Positions 31,107-43,261 of a stretch of DNA of 64,000 bases are shown one piece after another. Every line of letters starts with the position of its first letter. Within the stretch, counting starts at the first letter, position 1. Origin of the DNA: Psychrobacter sp. FDAARGOS_221 (GTDB lineage Bacteria; Pseudomonadota; Gammaproteobacteria; Pseudomonadales; Moraxellaceae); assembly GCF_002313155.2 (NCBI RefSeq), contig NZ_NWFK02000001.1, positions 930,001 to 994,000 on the forward strand, given 5' to 3'. The notes under the pieces were generated by a model, which searched no databases, was not told the origin of the DNA, and worked only from the letters and a program-made list of their open reading frames with translations. The position numbers and the translations under genes were made by a program.

Positions 31107-31319
31107 GGGTTTATTTGGATTTATTTTAGATTGGTATTAATTAGCCTGTGAGACTACATCTAAATCGCGTTATTTCTAATTTTTCATATAGTAAGCCAGC
31201 TTGTTTACCTGAATCACTACTATTATTACCTATGTTTGTTAGTTAGTTATTAGCTATATTAGGTTGGCTATTATTCATGACTAATTATTAACTGTCACCA
31301 AAAGGTGATAGATAACGGT

Positions 31320-32318
31320 TTATATTAGATGACTCATAATCATACCTAGTGCAAATAATAGGTTAATGATCAGCGTTATCATCACAATGGCTTTAAGCTG
31401 TTTGCCAATCAAGACGGTATCAACACGCATCGTTTGATTATTATCTGATAGGTTTTTGAGCCGAATACGGTGGATAGTATGGATATGCTTATACGCTAAG
31501 GGATAGACCAACAATACAGACAGCGTATACCAATTAAAATTAATGGCATATAGTAGATAACACAGATAAGACGCCATAAACAAAAGACCGTAAGCCGATT
31601 GCATACGGCTGTCACCTAACAAAACCGCCAGTGTGATTTTGCCTGCTTGTTTGTCACTATAGATATCGCGCATATTATTTACGAATAATACGCAGGCCGC
31701 TAACCCGCCACAGCCAGTGGCAACAATCAGATGAGCGATATTGAATTGTTGAGTTTGCAAATAGGCACTACCCAACACCGCTAACCAACCAAAAAACAGT
31801 AGGACCGCCACCTCCCCCATCGCACGATATCCATAAGGACGTTTTCCCATGGTATATGCCATGGCTGCTAAAATAGCGATAATACCAAAGGCTAAAAACA
31901 ATAGAAAATCACTTAAATTATCAAAGCCAAGTGCAATTAACAGTACGCCAGAGAAAAAAGTAAGTGCTGCCCATCCGATAATGATTTTTTTAAACTGTTC
32001 AGGCTGCAGTTGCCCGCCTGCTAACATACGCTGTGGACTCGACGCATCACGCAAGTCATCAGTGCCTTTGACCCCGTCACCATAATCATTAGCCAGGTTT
32101 GATAAAATCTGTAATGCCAAAGCCACCCAAAAAGTGAGTATCAGCACCAGCCAGTTATGCCATCCGATCGAATCATAAGTGACTAATTGAGATAAGCCCA
32201 AACTGCTGCCACAAACAATACTGGCAATCGCTAATGGGAAAGTACGTGGTCGCGTGGCTTGCAAAAATGCTTTTACTAATACAGAGGATGAGTTAGAAAC
32301 TTGAGAGGAATGCGTCAT
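31320..32318 (-). CDS. menA: UbiA-family prenyltransferase, MenA-like
   Basis: MenA attaches a polyprenyl chain to 1,4-dihydroxy-2-naphthoate in menaquinone synthesis, in the inner membrane. The 332-residue protein has about nine helices, the early motif ATRPRTFPLAIASIVCGSS, the first Asp-rich site NDYGDGVKGTDD (about residues 78-89) and the second site NNMRDIYSDKQAGK, all MenA-like. No other men gene is in the window, and relatives are best known for ubiquinone, so its real acceptor is uncertain. It lies after pssA on the minus strand, separated by a hairpin. Confidence 0.82.
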   Translation of the reverse strand: MTHSSQVSNSSSVLVKAFLQATRPRTFPLAIASIVCGSSLGLSQLVTYDSIGWHNWLVLILTFWVALALQILSNLANDYGDGVKGTDDLRDASSPQRMLAGGQLQPEQFKKIIIGWAALTFFSGVLLIALGFDNLSDFLLFLAFGIIAILAAMAYTMGKRPYGYRAMGEVAVLLFFGWLAVLGSAYLQTQQFNIAHLIVATGCGGLAACVLFVNNMRDIYSDKQAGKITLAVLLGDSRMQSAYGLLFMASYLCYLLYAINFNWYTLSVLLVYPLAYKHIHTIHRIRLKNLSDNNQTMRVDTVLIGKQLKAIVMITLIINLLFALGMIMSHLI

Positions 32319-32353
32319 TACTGATATGCCTGCTCTTGGATGTGCTTACAAAC

Positions 32354-32382
32354 AAATTGTGGTGCAATATGCACCACAATTT
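32354..32382 (-). terminator. Perfect hairpin between pssA and menA
   Basis: AAATTGTGGTGCA and TGCACCACAATTT form a perfect 13-pair stem with a three-base loop, 27 bases past the pssA stop. The U run after it on the minus strand is interrupted (TTTGTTTG), so termination may be partial. Confidence 0.65.
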
Positions 32383-32408
32383 ACCATTGATTCTAATACG
32401 CGAAGAAT

Positions 32409-33257
32409 TTAATGAGTCATCTTAGCTTTAAGGGTCGATAAAATACCTGACAGTGCATAGATAATACCGATGGCTAAGATACCCACTGGGATATCATATA
32501 AAACCACGCCCATCACCAGCACAGCAAAGATTAAGGCTACAAAAGGCACTTTCTTTTTATCAAACTCTTTGAAGCTGTAATATTTTAAATTACTGACCAT
32601 TAATAAACCGCAAATCACGACCCAAATAGCGCTAAGCACCATCACTTGAGTGTCGTACACACCTATCCATTGATTGTGATCGATGGATACCATCACTGAG
32701 CTGGTCACTAAGATAGCGGCTAATGGACTGGCCAATCCAACGAAGAATCTTTTATCAACCTCACCAATTTGTACGTTAAATCGAGCCAGACGGAATGCCG
32801 CACAAGCAGTGAATACAAAAGCACAAGCAATACCAATACGCCCAAGTGGTTGCAGCGCAAAACTATAGATTAAAATCGCAGGTGCCACCCCAAACGCAAG
32901 CATATCTGCCAATGAGTCATACTGCTCACCAAACGGACTTTGCGCATTAAGCATACGTGCCACACGTCCATCAGCGCCATCTAAAATTGCGGATAAAAAG
33001 ATAGCGAGTGCTGCCTTGTAATAATTACCCTGCATACTCGAAAGGATAGAGAAAAATCCAGACAGTAATGACAAAGTGGTAATTAAGTTAGGCGCCAGAT
33101 AAACACCGCGACTGACAACAGGCTGGCCATCTGCAACTTCTTGCTCAATAACTTCAAAGGTTAGACTGTCTAAGCCTTCTATGCCCGATTCAGTAGGACG
33201 AACATTAAGATGATCTAATGGCGCATCATCTGGTTGTGAAGAAGGTGGCGTTGTCAT
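32409..33257 (-). CDS. pssA: CDP-diacylglycerol-serine O-phosphatidyltransferase
   Basis: It makes phosphatidylserine, the precursor of phosphatidylethanolamine, in the inner membrane. The CDP-alcohol phosphatidyltransferase signature DGx2ARx8Gx3Dx3D is present as DGRVARMLNAQSPFGEQYDS and on to the last Asp, at about residues 97-119. The 282-residue protein has about eight helices. It is the membrane (Bacillus-like) type II enzyme rather than the soluble E. coli PssA. A 55-residue hydrophilic N-terminal extension precedes the first helix. It is followed by a hairpin and then menA. Confidence 0.9.
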   Translation of the reverse strand: MTTPPSSQPDDAPLDHLNVRPTESGIEGLDSLTFEVIEQEVADGQPVVSRGVYLAPNLITTLSLLSGFFSILSSMQGNYYKAALAIFLSAILDGADGRVARMLNAQSPFGEQYDSLADMLAFGVAPAILIYSFALQPLGRIGIACAFVFTACAAFRLARFNVQIGEVDKRFFVGLASPLAAILVTSSVMVSIDHNQWIGVYDTQVMVLSAIWVVICGLLMVSNLKYYSFKEFDKKKVPFVALIFAVLVMGVVLYDIPVGILAIGIIYALSGILSTLKAKMTH

Positions 33258-33399
33258 AGTTAATCCCTACGTATTCCCTATATCAAATTTTTTATGGGTT
33301 ATTTGGCTTAATTTTTAATCGCTAAAATTTTTGACGACTAGTATGCTTTAACTTTTAGCCTATCACGTGCTCTATAGCGTTAATAATTTGCTGGTCCAG

Positions 33400-34275
33400 C
33401 TATTCGCCGACCAACCAACGGACACCGACTGCTTGGCTTTGTGGCATTTGTGGGGCGTCTTCTGGGCGTAATAACGGTTGTAAGAAGTTTAAAATCTCAC
33501 GTGCGTGACGATCAAACTGCCAAGGCGGATTGATAATCAACATACCGGTACCATTTAAACCCACTGCTACGTCATTTGGATAGACATTAAGTTCACACAG
33601 CAGTTGCTTACGAATTTCAGTGCGCTTCATTTTTTTATAAAACAGTTCAACCGCTTCGATATTCTTAATCGGGAACCATAGTGCATAAACACCTTGTGGC
33701 CACTTCTCGACACTCGCTACCAACAAATCAACCAGACTTGAAAAGTCCTTGTGCTCTTGCTCATACGGTGGATCAATCAAAATCACACCACGACGCTCCA
33801 CTGGTGGAATAACCGCAGGAATGCCTTCAAATGCATTGCGGTTATGGATACCAATGGGCAGCTTATATAGCTGGTAATTTAGCGCGTCATATTCACTGTT
33901 TTTAAACTCGAAAGCTTCTGCACGAACTTGTATATCTGGATTTTTTTCGACATGATTTGCAATCCACCATGGCGAGCCCGGATACACATGCTTATCATAC
34001 GTTTGCTTTGCTTGTGCAATGTCATCAACATATTGACGTACCGCATCTGGCGCTTGATCTAAATCTGCATCCAAAATCTTTTGTACACCGGCCTGCGCTT
34101 CTTTGGTTTTGCGCGACTCTTCACTGCTTAAAGAGTATAAGCCACGGCCGCCATAGGCATCTAAGGCATAAAAGGGCTTACCCTTACTGCTCATTTGATT
34201 TAATAGTTGTATTAATAAAATATGTTTGACGACGTCGGCAAAATTACCGGCGTGATAAGCGTGTTTGTAATTCAT
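33400..34275 (-). CDS. rlmJ: 23S rRNA (adenine-2030-N6)-methyltransferase
   Basis: RlmJ methylates A2030 of 23S rRNA using SAM. The N-terminus MNYKHAYHAGNFADVVKHIL is almost diagnostic for the family, and the catalytic motif IDPPYE appears near residue 164. The 291 residues agree with E. coli RlmJ (280). The gene stands alone and divergent from the oxygenase at 34437. The ribosome site is weak. Confidence 0.95.
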   Translation of the reverse strand: MNYKHAYHAGNFADVVKHILLIQLLNQMSSKGKPFYALDAYGGRGLYSLSSEESRKTKEAQAGVQKILDADLDQAPDAVRQYVDDIAQAKQTYDKHVYPGSPWWIANHVEKNPDIQVRAEAFEFKNSEYDALNYQLYKLPIGIHNRNAFEGIPAVIPPVERRGVILIDPPYEQEHKDFSSLVDLLVASVEKWPQGVYALWFPIKNIEAVELFYKKMKRTEIRKQLLCELNVYPNDVAVGLNGTGMLIINPPWQFDRHAREILNFLQPLLRPEDAPQMPQSQAVGVRWLVGE

Positions 34276-34436
34276 AAGTTAACTTGTATTATGGTAAAGT
34301 GTTTGGTTATTGAAACTGTCTTCTATGGTAGCATAAGCAGGTTTAAAATAAGTATATTAATAGTTAACACCTCTATTAAATTCATTAAAATTTACGCCAA
34401 CGTGCCATTTAGCGACACTAAATCGAGACTCCCTAG

Positions 34437-35366
34437 ATGAACCAAGACGTTACATCGACGATCAACAGTAATTTATCAATCACAGACAGCTCATTACAAG
34501 ACCCCATCACCGTTGCCATACCACCGCCATTAACCCCTGAGCAGGTACCTGAAGTTAAGCAGCTGGCTGAGCAACTCCAACATCAACAGCTATTAGATAT
34601 ACTGCCAACAACCGATGACAAGCCGTTACCGCTTAAACAGCTGCCTGAATCATTATCAGCGCTAGCGTTAGATGGTGATACCATTGAGGCGTTAGGACTA
34701 GAATTAGACACACTCGCCATTGAGGACATCACCACTCAGCAGAGCTTGACGGAGCAAGACTTCGATGTTGACTGGGGGCAGAGCATTGATGATGCTTGCT
34801 TGGAGCAATTTATCAACCAAGGCTTTGTCGTATTAGATAATGTCTACCAGCCCAAAGCGTTATTGGCATTACAAGCCGAAAGTGGCTTTATTGATTACCG
34901 AGATGCTAAGCTTACTGAAGGTGTGCGCTTGTCTAATATCCGCGGCGACCGTATCCGCTGGATTACCAAACACTTTTTTGCAGGCTACTACTATTTACAA
35001 AGCATTAATGAATTAGCGCATCTGTTTAATCGACTGTTTTTCGCCGGTATCCGCCATAGCGAAGCACACTATGCCTGCTATCCACCAGGGTTTGGTTATA
35101 AATGGCATTCTGATAATCCCGTTGGCCGTGATGAGCGGGTTATCTCTGCGGTATTTTATTTAAATGACGAATGGACAATTGAGGACGGCGGCGCCTTATC
35201 GCTGATTGATATGCAAAATGAGCAACATCAATTACTACCCAAAGCCAATCGCTTGGTTATCTTTGATAGCAATCTACAGCATCAGGTCGAGATTGCCCAT
35301 CGTCAGCGTTATTCTATTGCTACTTGGCTACGCCGTGACGATGCGGTCTTTATCCCTGAGCCTTAA
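34437..35366 (+). CDS. 2-oxoglutarate/Fe(II)-dependent oxygenase (prolyl-hydroxylase-like)
   Basis: The C-terminal half (about 115-309) is a prolyl-4-hydroxylase-type double-stranded beta-helix. The iron ligands are His224 and Asp226 (YKWHSDNP) and His282 (NLQHQV), with Arg291 for 2-oxoglutarate. The segment HYACYPPGFGYKWHSDN is typical of bacterial SM-20/EGLN-like proteins. The first 110 residues are hydrophilic, rich in Gln, Leu and Pro and unlike the family core, perhaps a flexible or protein-binding part. The target is unknown. It lies before dapE with a 120-base gap. Confidence 0.87.
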   Translation: MNQDVTSTINSNLSITDSSLQDPITVAIPPPLTPEQVPEVKQLAEQLQHQQLLDILPTTDDKPLPLKQLPESLSALALDGDTIEALGLELDTLAIEDITTQQSLTEQDFDVDWGQSIDDACLEQFINQGFVVLDNVYQPKALLALQAESGFIDYRDAKLTEGVRLSNIRGDRIRWITKHFFAGYYYLQSINELAHLFNRLFFAGIRHSEAHYACYPPGFGYKWHSDNPVGRDERVISAVFYLNDEWTIEDGGALSLIDMQNEQHQLLPKANRLVIFDSNLQHQVEIAHRQRYSIATWLRRDDAVFIPEP

Positions 35367-35441
35367 TAGCTGTTATGCTTATAAACATTGAAGTTATAAC
35401 AACACAACGAAGTTATTATTCACCTTTATTAACTATTTTAG

Positions 35442-36698
<1,257 letters not shown>

Positions 36699-36728
36699 TA
36701 ACCCATGTCATATAGGAAGGTTTATCTG

Positions 36729-37130
36729 ATGAATCGTTTCTCTAAAACACTGTCTTATTTATTCATTAGCAGTGCCATTATATTATCCGGCTGTCAGTCT
36801 ATGGCAGAGCCTACTAATATGTCATCAGATAATTATGGCAACCAGCAGGACTCAAAAAATACCGCACAGCATGACTTGGAGATAATGGCGCCTATTATCA
36901 AGAAATATCGCGGTGAAATTGTCGGCCTATCTAATGATTTTAAGACCAATAGACTTGATGTCGACGTGTGTTTTTATAAACAAGTATCGGCTGATTTGAA
37001 AAGTGACATTGAGCAGGAGTTAACTGAGGCAATAGGTAAAAGCGTTGTGGTAACCCCTTCTTCACATCTCACTCTGCCTATCGGCGGTTTAGATGAGTCT
37101 ACTTATCAGCACGATCCCTGCGTTTATTAG
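36729..37130 (+). CDS. Small putative lipoprotein, function unknown
   Basis: A 133-residue protein with an N-terminal signal ending in the lipobox LSGC (Cys22), so probably a membrane-anchored periplasmic lipoprotein. After a Ser/Asn-rich linker there is a compact domain with YRGEIVGLSNDFKTNRLDV and a C-terminal YQHDPCVY; the two extra cysteines (in DVCFY and DPCVY) could form a disulfide. I do not recognise the family. The start at 36729 is chosen over 36705 because AGGAAGG lies eight bases upstream. It lies 30 bases after dapE and may be co-transcribed, and is followed by a terminator. Confidence 0.7.
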   Translation: MNRFSKTLSYLFISSAIILSGCQSMAEPTNMSSDNYGNQQDSKNTAQHDLEIMAPIIKKYRGEIVGLSNDFKTNRLDVDVCFYKQVSADLKSDIEQELTEAIGKSVVVTPSSHLTLPIGGLDESTYQHDPCVY

Positions 37131-37173
37131 CTAGGCATATTTGATATTTAAACATCGTAATTTTATTAATTAA

Positions 37174-37207
37174 AAAAAGCCCGACGCATATTAAGCATCG
37201 GGCTTTT
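37174..37207. terminator. Bidirectional terminator between the lipoprotein gene and iscX
   Basis: AAAAAAGCCCGAcGC pairs with GCaTCGGGCTTTTTT over a short loop, with A and T runs on the two sides, serving both convergent genes. Confidence 0.9.
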
Positions 37208-37232
37208 TTATAGTCAAATTTTAATAACTAGA

Positions 37233-37439
37233 TTAATCTGCTTCATCAATCCAGTTCATTTGAATGGCCTCTAAGATGCCTTCATTCGACTTTTGTGGAT
37301 CGTCATCAAAGTTCTCAAGCTCGGTTACCCAGCGGTGCAAATCAGTAAAGCGAATGTACTGTGGGTCGGTATCTGGAAACTTCTCATAAAGCTCAATAGC
37401 GATATCTAGGCTGTCTGTCCATTTAAGTTTCTGATTCAT
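37233..37439 (-). CDS. iscX: Iron-sulfur cluster assembly protein IscX
   Basis: IscX is a small acidic regulator that binds the cysteine desulfurase IscS and iron. The 68-residue sequence has the family landmarks [37 protein letters not shown] and the C-terminal [14 protein letters not shown], full length for the family. It is away from an isc operon here, which is unusual relative to enterobacteria but not unknown. AAGGAATACC provides the ribosome site. Confidence 0.92.
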   Translation of the reverse strand: MNQKLKWTDSLDIAIELYEKFPDTDPQYIRFTDLHRWVTELENFDDDPQKSNEGILEAIQMNWIDEAD

Positions 37440-37561
37440 GAGGTATTCCTTTTAAAGATTAAAGTTTAGTTAAGACGTGTAGGCTGAGACTTAAACCCAG
37501 CTATTAATTTTTATAAGGGTGATTCTAGCATAATTTAATTAACACCATTTCGCCCCTCTCC

Positions 37562-38377
37562 TTAACTAGCAGGCGGCAGAATAGCGTATTTATTTTTATA
37601 AAACGTATAGCCAATCAAAGCAATAAAAACAGCAATGCCAAACATGAGCACTATTTGAATGGTAGATGCCATTGACGGGGTATGAGTGCCATTGCTATAG
37701 GCACTATAAATACCAAAAAATGCCCAAGCGGGTGCTAATGCAAACAATGCATTTCGATAACGCAGGACATAGCCTGTGATAAAAGCTATCGCCATTAATA
37801 ATACAATGATTGTCCACACCGAACCTGAAATACCAAAACCGCCCCAACCCTGTTGAACCGCGACAATGGCACTGTTTAGAATCGTTGCGATAAATACCCA
37901 TGAGGCATATAGCGTAAAAGCGGTGACTGCTAAAGTCGATGGCACCTGTGTTTGATGGGTGTAAATTCTGTGAATAATAGCCATCAACGACAATAAGATG
38001 CCGATAATAAATAGCGTGGATAATCCGACTAGCTCGTAAGAAAAAGCAACAATCCAGCCCATATTAAATAGACTACTTAGGATAAATAATCCAGAGATAA
38101 GCTCAGTAAGCTTGACAACCCTTGGGTCTTTTCTTTTAATGAATAAGTAAACGAGCGTGGCAAGTACTAGGATATAGATGACACTCCAAATTGAAAATGC
38201 AAAACCACTGGGCGTAATTAGGGTGCGATATTTACTCGAAATATCTGACTGATCCATGCCATTAAAAAAACCCGTTGCACCCAAATAGTTAACGCCTAAT
38301 GTCGTAAAATACACCACGAGATTGGCAATCGTCCACTTCGTCATTGCCTTAGAGTGTTTGGGTTCACTTCTATTCAT
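37562..38377 (-). CDS. TspO/MBR-related tryptophan-rich membrane protein
   Basis: A 271-residue integral membrane protein with about eight helices. The segment ITPSGFAFSIWSVIYILVLA and later WGGFGISGSVWTIIV follow the PxxxFxxxW pattern of the TspO/MBR-related and YwnJ-like families. Function is unknown; TspO relatives bind porphyrins or act as sensors. The frame is open to 38425, but the ATG at 38377 has AGAAGGA at good distance and is preferred. It is monocistronic on the minus strand. Confidence 0.7.
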   Translation of the reverse strand: MNRSEPKHSKAMTKWTIANLVVYFTTLGVNYLGATGFFNGMDQSDISSKYRTLITPSGFAFSIWSVIYILVLATLVYLFIKRKDPRVVKLTELISGLFILSSLFNMGWIVAFSYELVGLSTLFIIGILLSLMAIIHRIYTHQTQVPSTLAVTAFTLYASWVFIATILNSAIVAVQQGWGGFGISGSVWTIIVLLMAIAFITGYVLRYRNALFALAPAWAFFGIYSAYSNGTHTPSMASTIQIVLMFGIAVFIALIGYTFYKNKYAILPPAS

Positions 38378-38536
38378 TTTGTATTCCTTCTTATTATATT
38401 TAGCTAGATGTTTATCTGGCAGCATAATAACCCTCTAAAAAGGGAACAACAATTAAGAATAGAAAATCGCTACGAAACACTATCGTGATGTAACCGTTTG
38501 GCTTAGAAAAGATACAAGCGGTCGTGGTGACTGTCC

Positions 38537-39061
38537 TTATTGTGATTTAATGGCTGTCTGGTTAGCATTCCAAGTGCTAATTACCTCAGTCAACTGCTCA
38601 CCTTGTAAGCCTAATACTTCTGGGCTTTGCTTGCCTTTTTTATTAACTAAAATAAATTTGGTTAGGCCTATCGCCATTAATTTATTTTTGACATAAAAGT
38701 GATGTTGAAAATACAAATATTTGTCATCCCAACCTTCTAAGGTACTGGTCACGGTCAGTTTGTCCAAAAACTTAACTTCTTTGAGATACACCATCTCTTG
38801 CATCGAGATGATCCAGTTAAGACTCAGTCCGCCCTTACCTTGCTGTTTTAATATTTGATATAGCCAACCGGTGACATTGAGCTCAATAAATGACAAATAA
38901 CGATAATTGGGAACATGATTACGAAAGCCCATGTCGTGCGGTAATACTCGGTAGCGACGGCTAAAAGGTGCTTTTAAACGCTCAAGATCGATAGAGTCGT
39001 TTTTGGCTTGTTCTTGTCTGAGTAAATTGAGCAAGATGGCAAAACGGATGAGCATGTTCAT
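38537..39061 (-). CDS. Hotdog-fold acyl-CoA thioesterase-like protein
   Basis: A 174-residue protein of the thioesterase superfamily. The segment LPHDMGFRNHVPNYRYLSFIELNV, residues about 40-63, resembles the substrate-binding start of 4-hydroxybenzoyl-CoA-type thioesterases, with the conserved Asp changed in position, and VTSTLEGWDDKYLYFQHHF gives the later strands. No signal is present, although the first 15 residues are hydrophobic. Substrate unknown. It is divergent from groES; the two start codons are about 340 bases apart. Confidence 0.7.
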   Translation of the reverse strand: MNMLIRFAILLNLLRQEQAKNDSIDLERLKAPFSRRYRVLPHDMGFRNHVPNYRYLSFIELNVTGWLYQILKQQGKGGLSLNWIISMQEMVYLKEVKFLDKLTVTSTLEGWDDKYLYFQHHFYVKNKLMAIGLTKFILVNKKGKQSPEVLGLQGEQLTEVISTWNANQTAIKSQ

Positions 39062-39276
39062 GGTGTTTTATCCTCTAGTTGTGTTTTAAAGGTCCGATTG
39101 TCTTTGAATACCCTTAAACTTGGGCGCCTGCAAACTCTAATTTTTGTTGTCAAATGGCTAATATTGGCCTGAGTTTGATAATGGTTACATAAAGCAATCA
39201 ATTTAGGCAAGCCTAATGTATCTCTAGCTGTCATTGTTGTCATCTGAGTAACTAAAAAAAATTTCACCCAGTTGAA

Positions 39277-39305
39277 CTTGAAACTTTCATCAAGAAACCC
39301 CACTT
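39277..39305 (+). promoter_or_regulatory. Sigma-32 heat-shock promoter of groESL
   Basis: CTTGAAA (39277-39283) and CCCCACTT (39298-39305) match the heat-shock sigma factor consensus and are spaced 14 bases apart, about 100 bases upstream of groES. No CIRCE repeat is seen, so control is by sigma-32 rather than HrcA. Confidence 0.88.
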
Positions 39306-39403
39306 TCAATACAACCCCATAGCTCAATAACAATACTTTAATGAGTGATATGGGTACCCTTTTAAATTTATCTTTTAACTTATTTATTTTAATGGAGTGA
39401 ACA

Positions 39404-39697
39404 ATGAATATTCGCCCTTTACATGACCGCATCGTTGTCCGCCGTGTGGAAGAAGAACAAAAAACTGCCGGTGGCATCTTGTTGCCAGGTTCAGCTCAAG
39501 AAAAACCATCTCAAGGCGAAATTCTAGCTGTTGGTAATGGTCAAGTCCGTGAAAACGGTGAAATTCGTGCGCTTGACGTAAAAGTTGGCGACACCATCTT
39601 ATTTGGTCAGTATGCTGGTCAAACAGTAAAAGTTGACGGCGAAGAGTTGTTGATTATGAAAGAATCTGACGTATTGGGTGTTTTAGAAGGTAAATAA
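39404..39697 (+). CDS. groES: Co-chaperonin GroES
   Basis: GroES caps the GroEL cage during ATP-driven folding. The 97-residue sequence begins [14 protein letters not shown], has the mobile loop [20 protein letters not shown] (residues about 15-35) and ends with [15 protein letters not shown], full length for the family. A sigma-32 promoter lies upstream and groEL follows after 147 bases, a wider gap than usual. Confidence 0.98.
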   Translation: MNIRPLHDRIVVRRVEEEQKTAGGILLPGSAQEKPSQGEILAVGNGQVRENGEIRALDVKVGDTILFGQYAGQTVKVDGEELLIMKESDVLGVLEGK

Positions 39698-39808
39698 CCT
39701 AGATTAAGCTGTCATTGGCATCAATAATTAAAACAGGGTCAATGATCATTTAATCACCGAGCTCAAAACGTTAAACAATTAAAATAATAGATACTTATCA
39801 ATTATTAA

Positions 39809-41485
<1,677 letters not shown>

Positions 41486-41663
41486 TAGTCTAGTCTGCGT
41501 AGAACTGAACTGTGACCGCGTTAACCTCGCTTAGCCTACTTGATGTAGTGCTCACGCTCGGTTGCCTCGTCACATTCCAGTCTACTTGACTTGACACTTA
41601 TGTGCAGATGACGTGGTTTAACGTTATCAACCCATAATGTTAAAAGCCAGAAAATAGCAAATA

Positions 41664-41700
41664 AAAGCCCCGTTAGGCAATCGCTTATCGGGGTTTTTTT
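41664..41700 (+). terminator. Terminator of groESL
   Basis: AAAAGCCCCG and CGGGGTTTT pair across a 16-base loop, followed by seven T residues, about 180 bases past groEL. Confidence 0.82.
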
Positions 41701-41948
41701 CATGCTAAAAATTTAATGCTGTAGACAGGGTTATTATTGATTATAACGACTAAATAGTTTGGCTGATGAGAGTCACGCTACTTACTAGCAATTACCGATA
41801 GCTTACCTTCAGATTGATTAATTTGTCTTAAACTGCGGTTGACTACTGAGCGTCACTGGTTTATAAAAAGCTCTCTTTTGAAAATGTGAGTTGTATTCAG
41901 CATATTTTCAAATCTTAAACCTTATTTAACTTGTTCATCAGGAGAGAT

Positions 41949-43187
41949 ATGGCTTTATTAAAAACTGAAGTAGATACATTAGTTATTGGCGGCGGACAGT
42001 CAGGTATTGCGATGAGTGAACACTTAAGCAAACATGATATTGATCATTTGGTTGTCGAAAAAAATAGAATTGCAGAGGCTTGGCGCAGTCAACGTTGGGA
42101 TTCATTGGTCACCAATGGGCCTCGCTGGAATGATAGATTCCCCAGTTTAAAAATGTCAGGTGAACCAGATGGCTTCGTGCACCATGATGATTTGGCGGAT
42201 TACTTTGAAGCCTATGCCGATAAAATCAATGCACCGATTCAAACCAATGTCGAAGTCACCCATGTCTCAGAGGTGGAGGGTGATGCAAGATATCAAGTCA
42301 AAACAAGCAAAGGTCAAGTGTTGGCCAAAAGTATCGTTGTTGCAACTGGCCCCTTTCAACATCCTGTCATTCCGCCAGTTATCCCGACAACAGCGGATGT
42401 TAAACAGCTGCATTCACAGCAATACAAAAATCCAAATCAATTGCCAGATGGTGCAGTATTGGTGATTGGCAGTGGTGCTTCTGGTGTGCAAATCGCAAAA
42501 GAACTCAATGAAAATGGCCGCTCAGTGTACTTATCTGTCGGACCACATGTACGTCCGCCTAGACGCTATAGAGGTAAAGACATTATATGGTGGATGGGGG
42601 TTTTAGGTATTTGGAATGACACAGAGCCGACAGAAGAAGTAGTCAAAGGTTTTGCGGTAAGTGGCACTGGCACAGTCGACTTTAGACAACTGGCTCATGA
42701 TGGCATTACCTTACTGGGTATGACTGACAACTATCAAAATGGTACGTTGCACTTCTCTGATGATTTAGCGGCGACAATTGATGACGGTGAGCAAGATTAT
42801 TACAAACTGCTGGATGCTGCCGATAAATTTATTGAAGACAATGGGCTCGACTTCCCTGAAGAGCCTGAGGCGCGAAACCTGCCTGATATGCCTGAATGTG
42901 TGACCAATCCACTGACCGCACTGCATCTTAAAGAGGCCAATATAACCAGCATTATCTGGGCCACAGGATTCAAAAACGATTATAGTTGGTTGGATTTAGA
43001 TATCTTTGATGAAAATGGCAAACCCAAACACTATCAAGGGGTGACCGATGCCCGCGGTGTGTACTTTTTAGGTCTGCCTTTCTTAACCTGTCGCGGTTCT
43101 TCATTTATTTGGGGTGTTTGGCATGATGCCAGCCATATTGCTCATAAAATCAAAGTGCAAAACCATTACGATACATATGATGGTTAA
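41949..43187 (+). CDS. Flavin-containing monooxygenase (CzcO-like)
   Basis: A two-nucleotide flavoprotein of 412 residues. The FAD motif VIGGGQSGIAMSEHL lies near residue 13, and the NADPH motif VIGSGASGVQIAKEL near residue 170. The signature WRSQRWDSLVTNGPRWNDRF and the later ATGFKNDYSW follow the YUC/CzcO-type N-hydroxylating or Baeyer-Villiger-type monooxygenases. The substrate is unknown. The frame is open from a TTG at 41931, but the ATG at 41949 with AGGAGAG directly ahead is preferred. It is flanked by groESL and convergent yaaA and stands alone. Confidence 0.83.
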   Translation: MALLKTEVDTLVIGGGQSGIAMSEHLSKHDIDHLVVEKNRIAEAWRSQRWDSLVTNGPRWNDRFPSLKMSGEPDGFVHHDDLADYFEAYADKINAPIQTNVEVTHVSEVEGDARYQVKTSKGQVLAKSIVVATGPFQHPVIPPVIPTTADVKQLHSQQYKNPNQLPDGAVLVIGSGASGVQIAKELNENGRSVYLSVGPHVRPPRRYRGKDIIWWMGVLGIWNDTEPTEEVVKGFAVSGTGTVDFRQLAHDGITLLGMTDNYQNGTLHFSDDLAATIDDGEQDYYKLLDAADKFIEDNGLDFPEEPEARNLPDMPECVTNPLTALHLKEANITSIIWATGFKNDYSWLDLDIFDENGKPKHYQGVTDARGVYFLGLPFLTCRGSSFIWGVWHDASHIAHKIKVQNHYDTYDG

Positions 43188-43261
43188 CCAGATAGCACTT
43201 TTGAATAATTGATATAAGCAATACGGCTAAAAATTACGACTCAAAGGATGCTTAGCAATGA

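Larger units (their letters stand above)
30563..31319. other. rRNA operon promoter and leader region
   Basis: About 760 bases without a coding frame. It holds two strong tandem promoters (30981-31008 and 31079-31106), about 420 bases of leader RNA and the 5' arm of the 16S processing stem at 30710-30744. The part right of 31110 shows nothing further apart from a short hairpin near 31300. Confidence 0.8.

Noticed and set aside
39058..39477. 139-codon minus-strand frame reaching into groES
   Set aside because: It runs antisense through groES and its heat-shock promoter; the start lies inside groES and the translation has low-complexity character.
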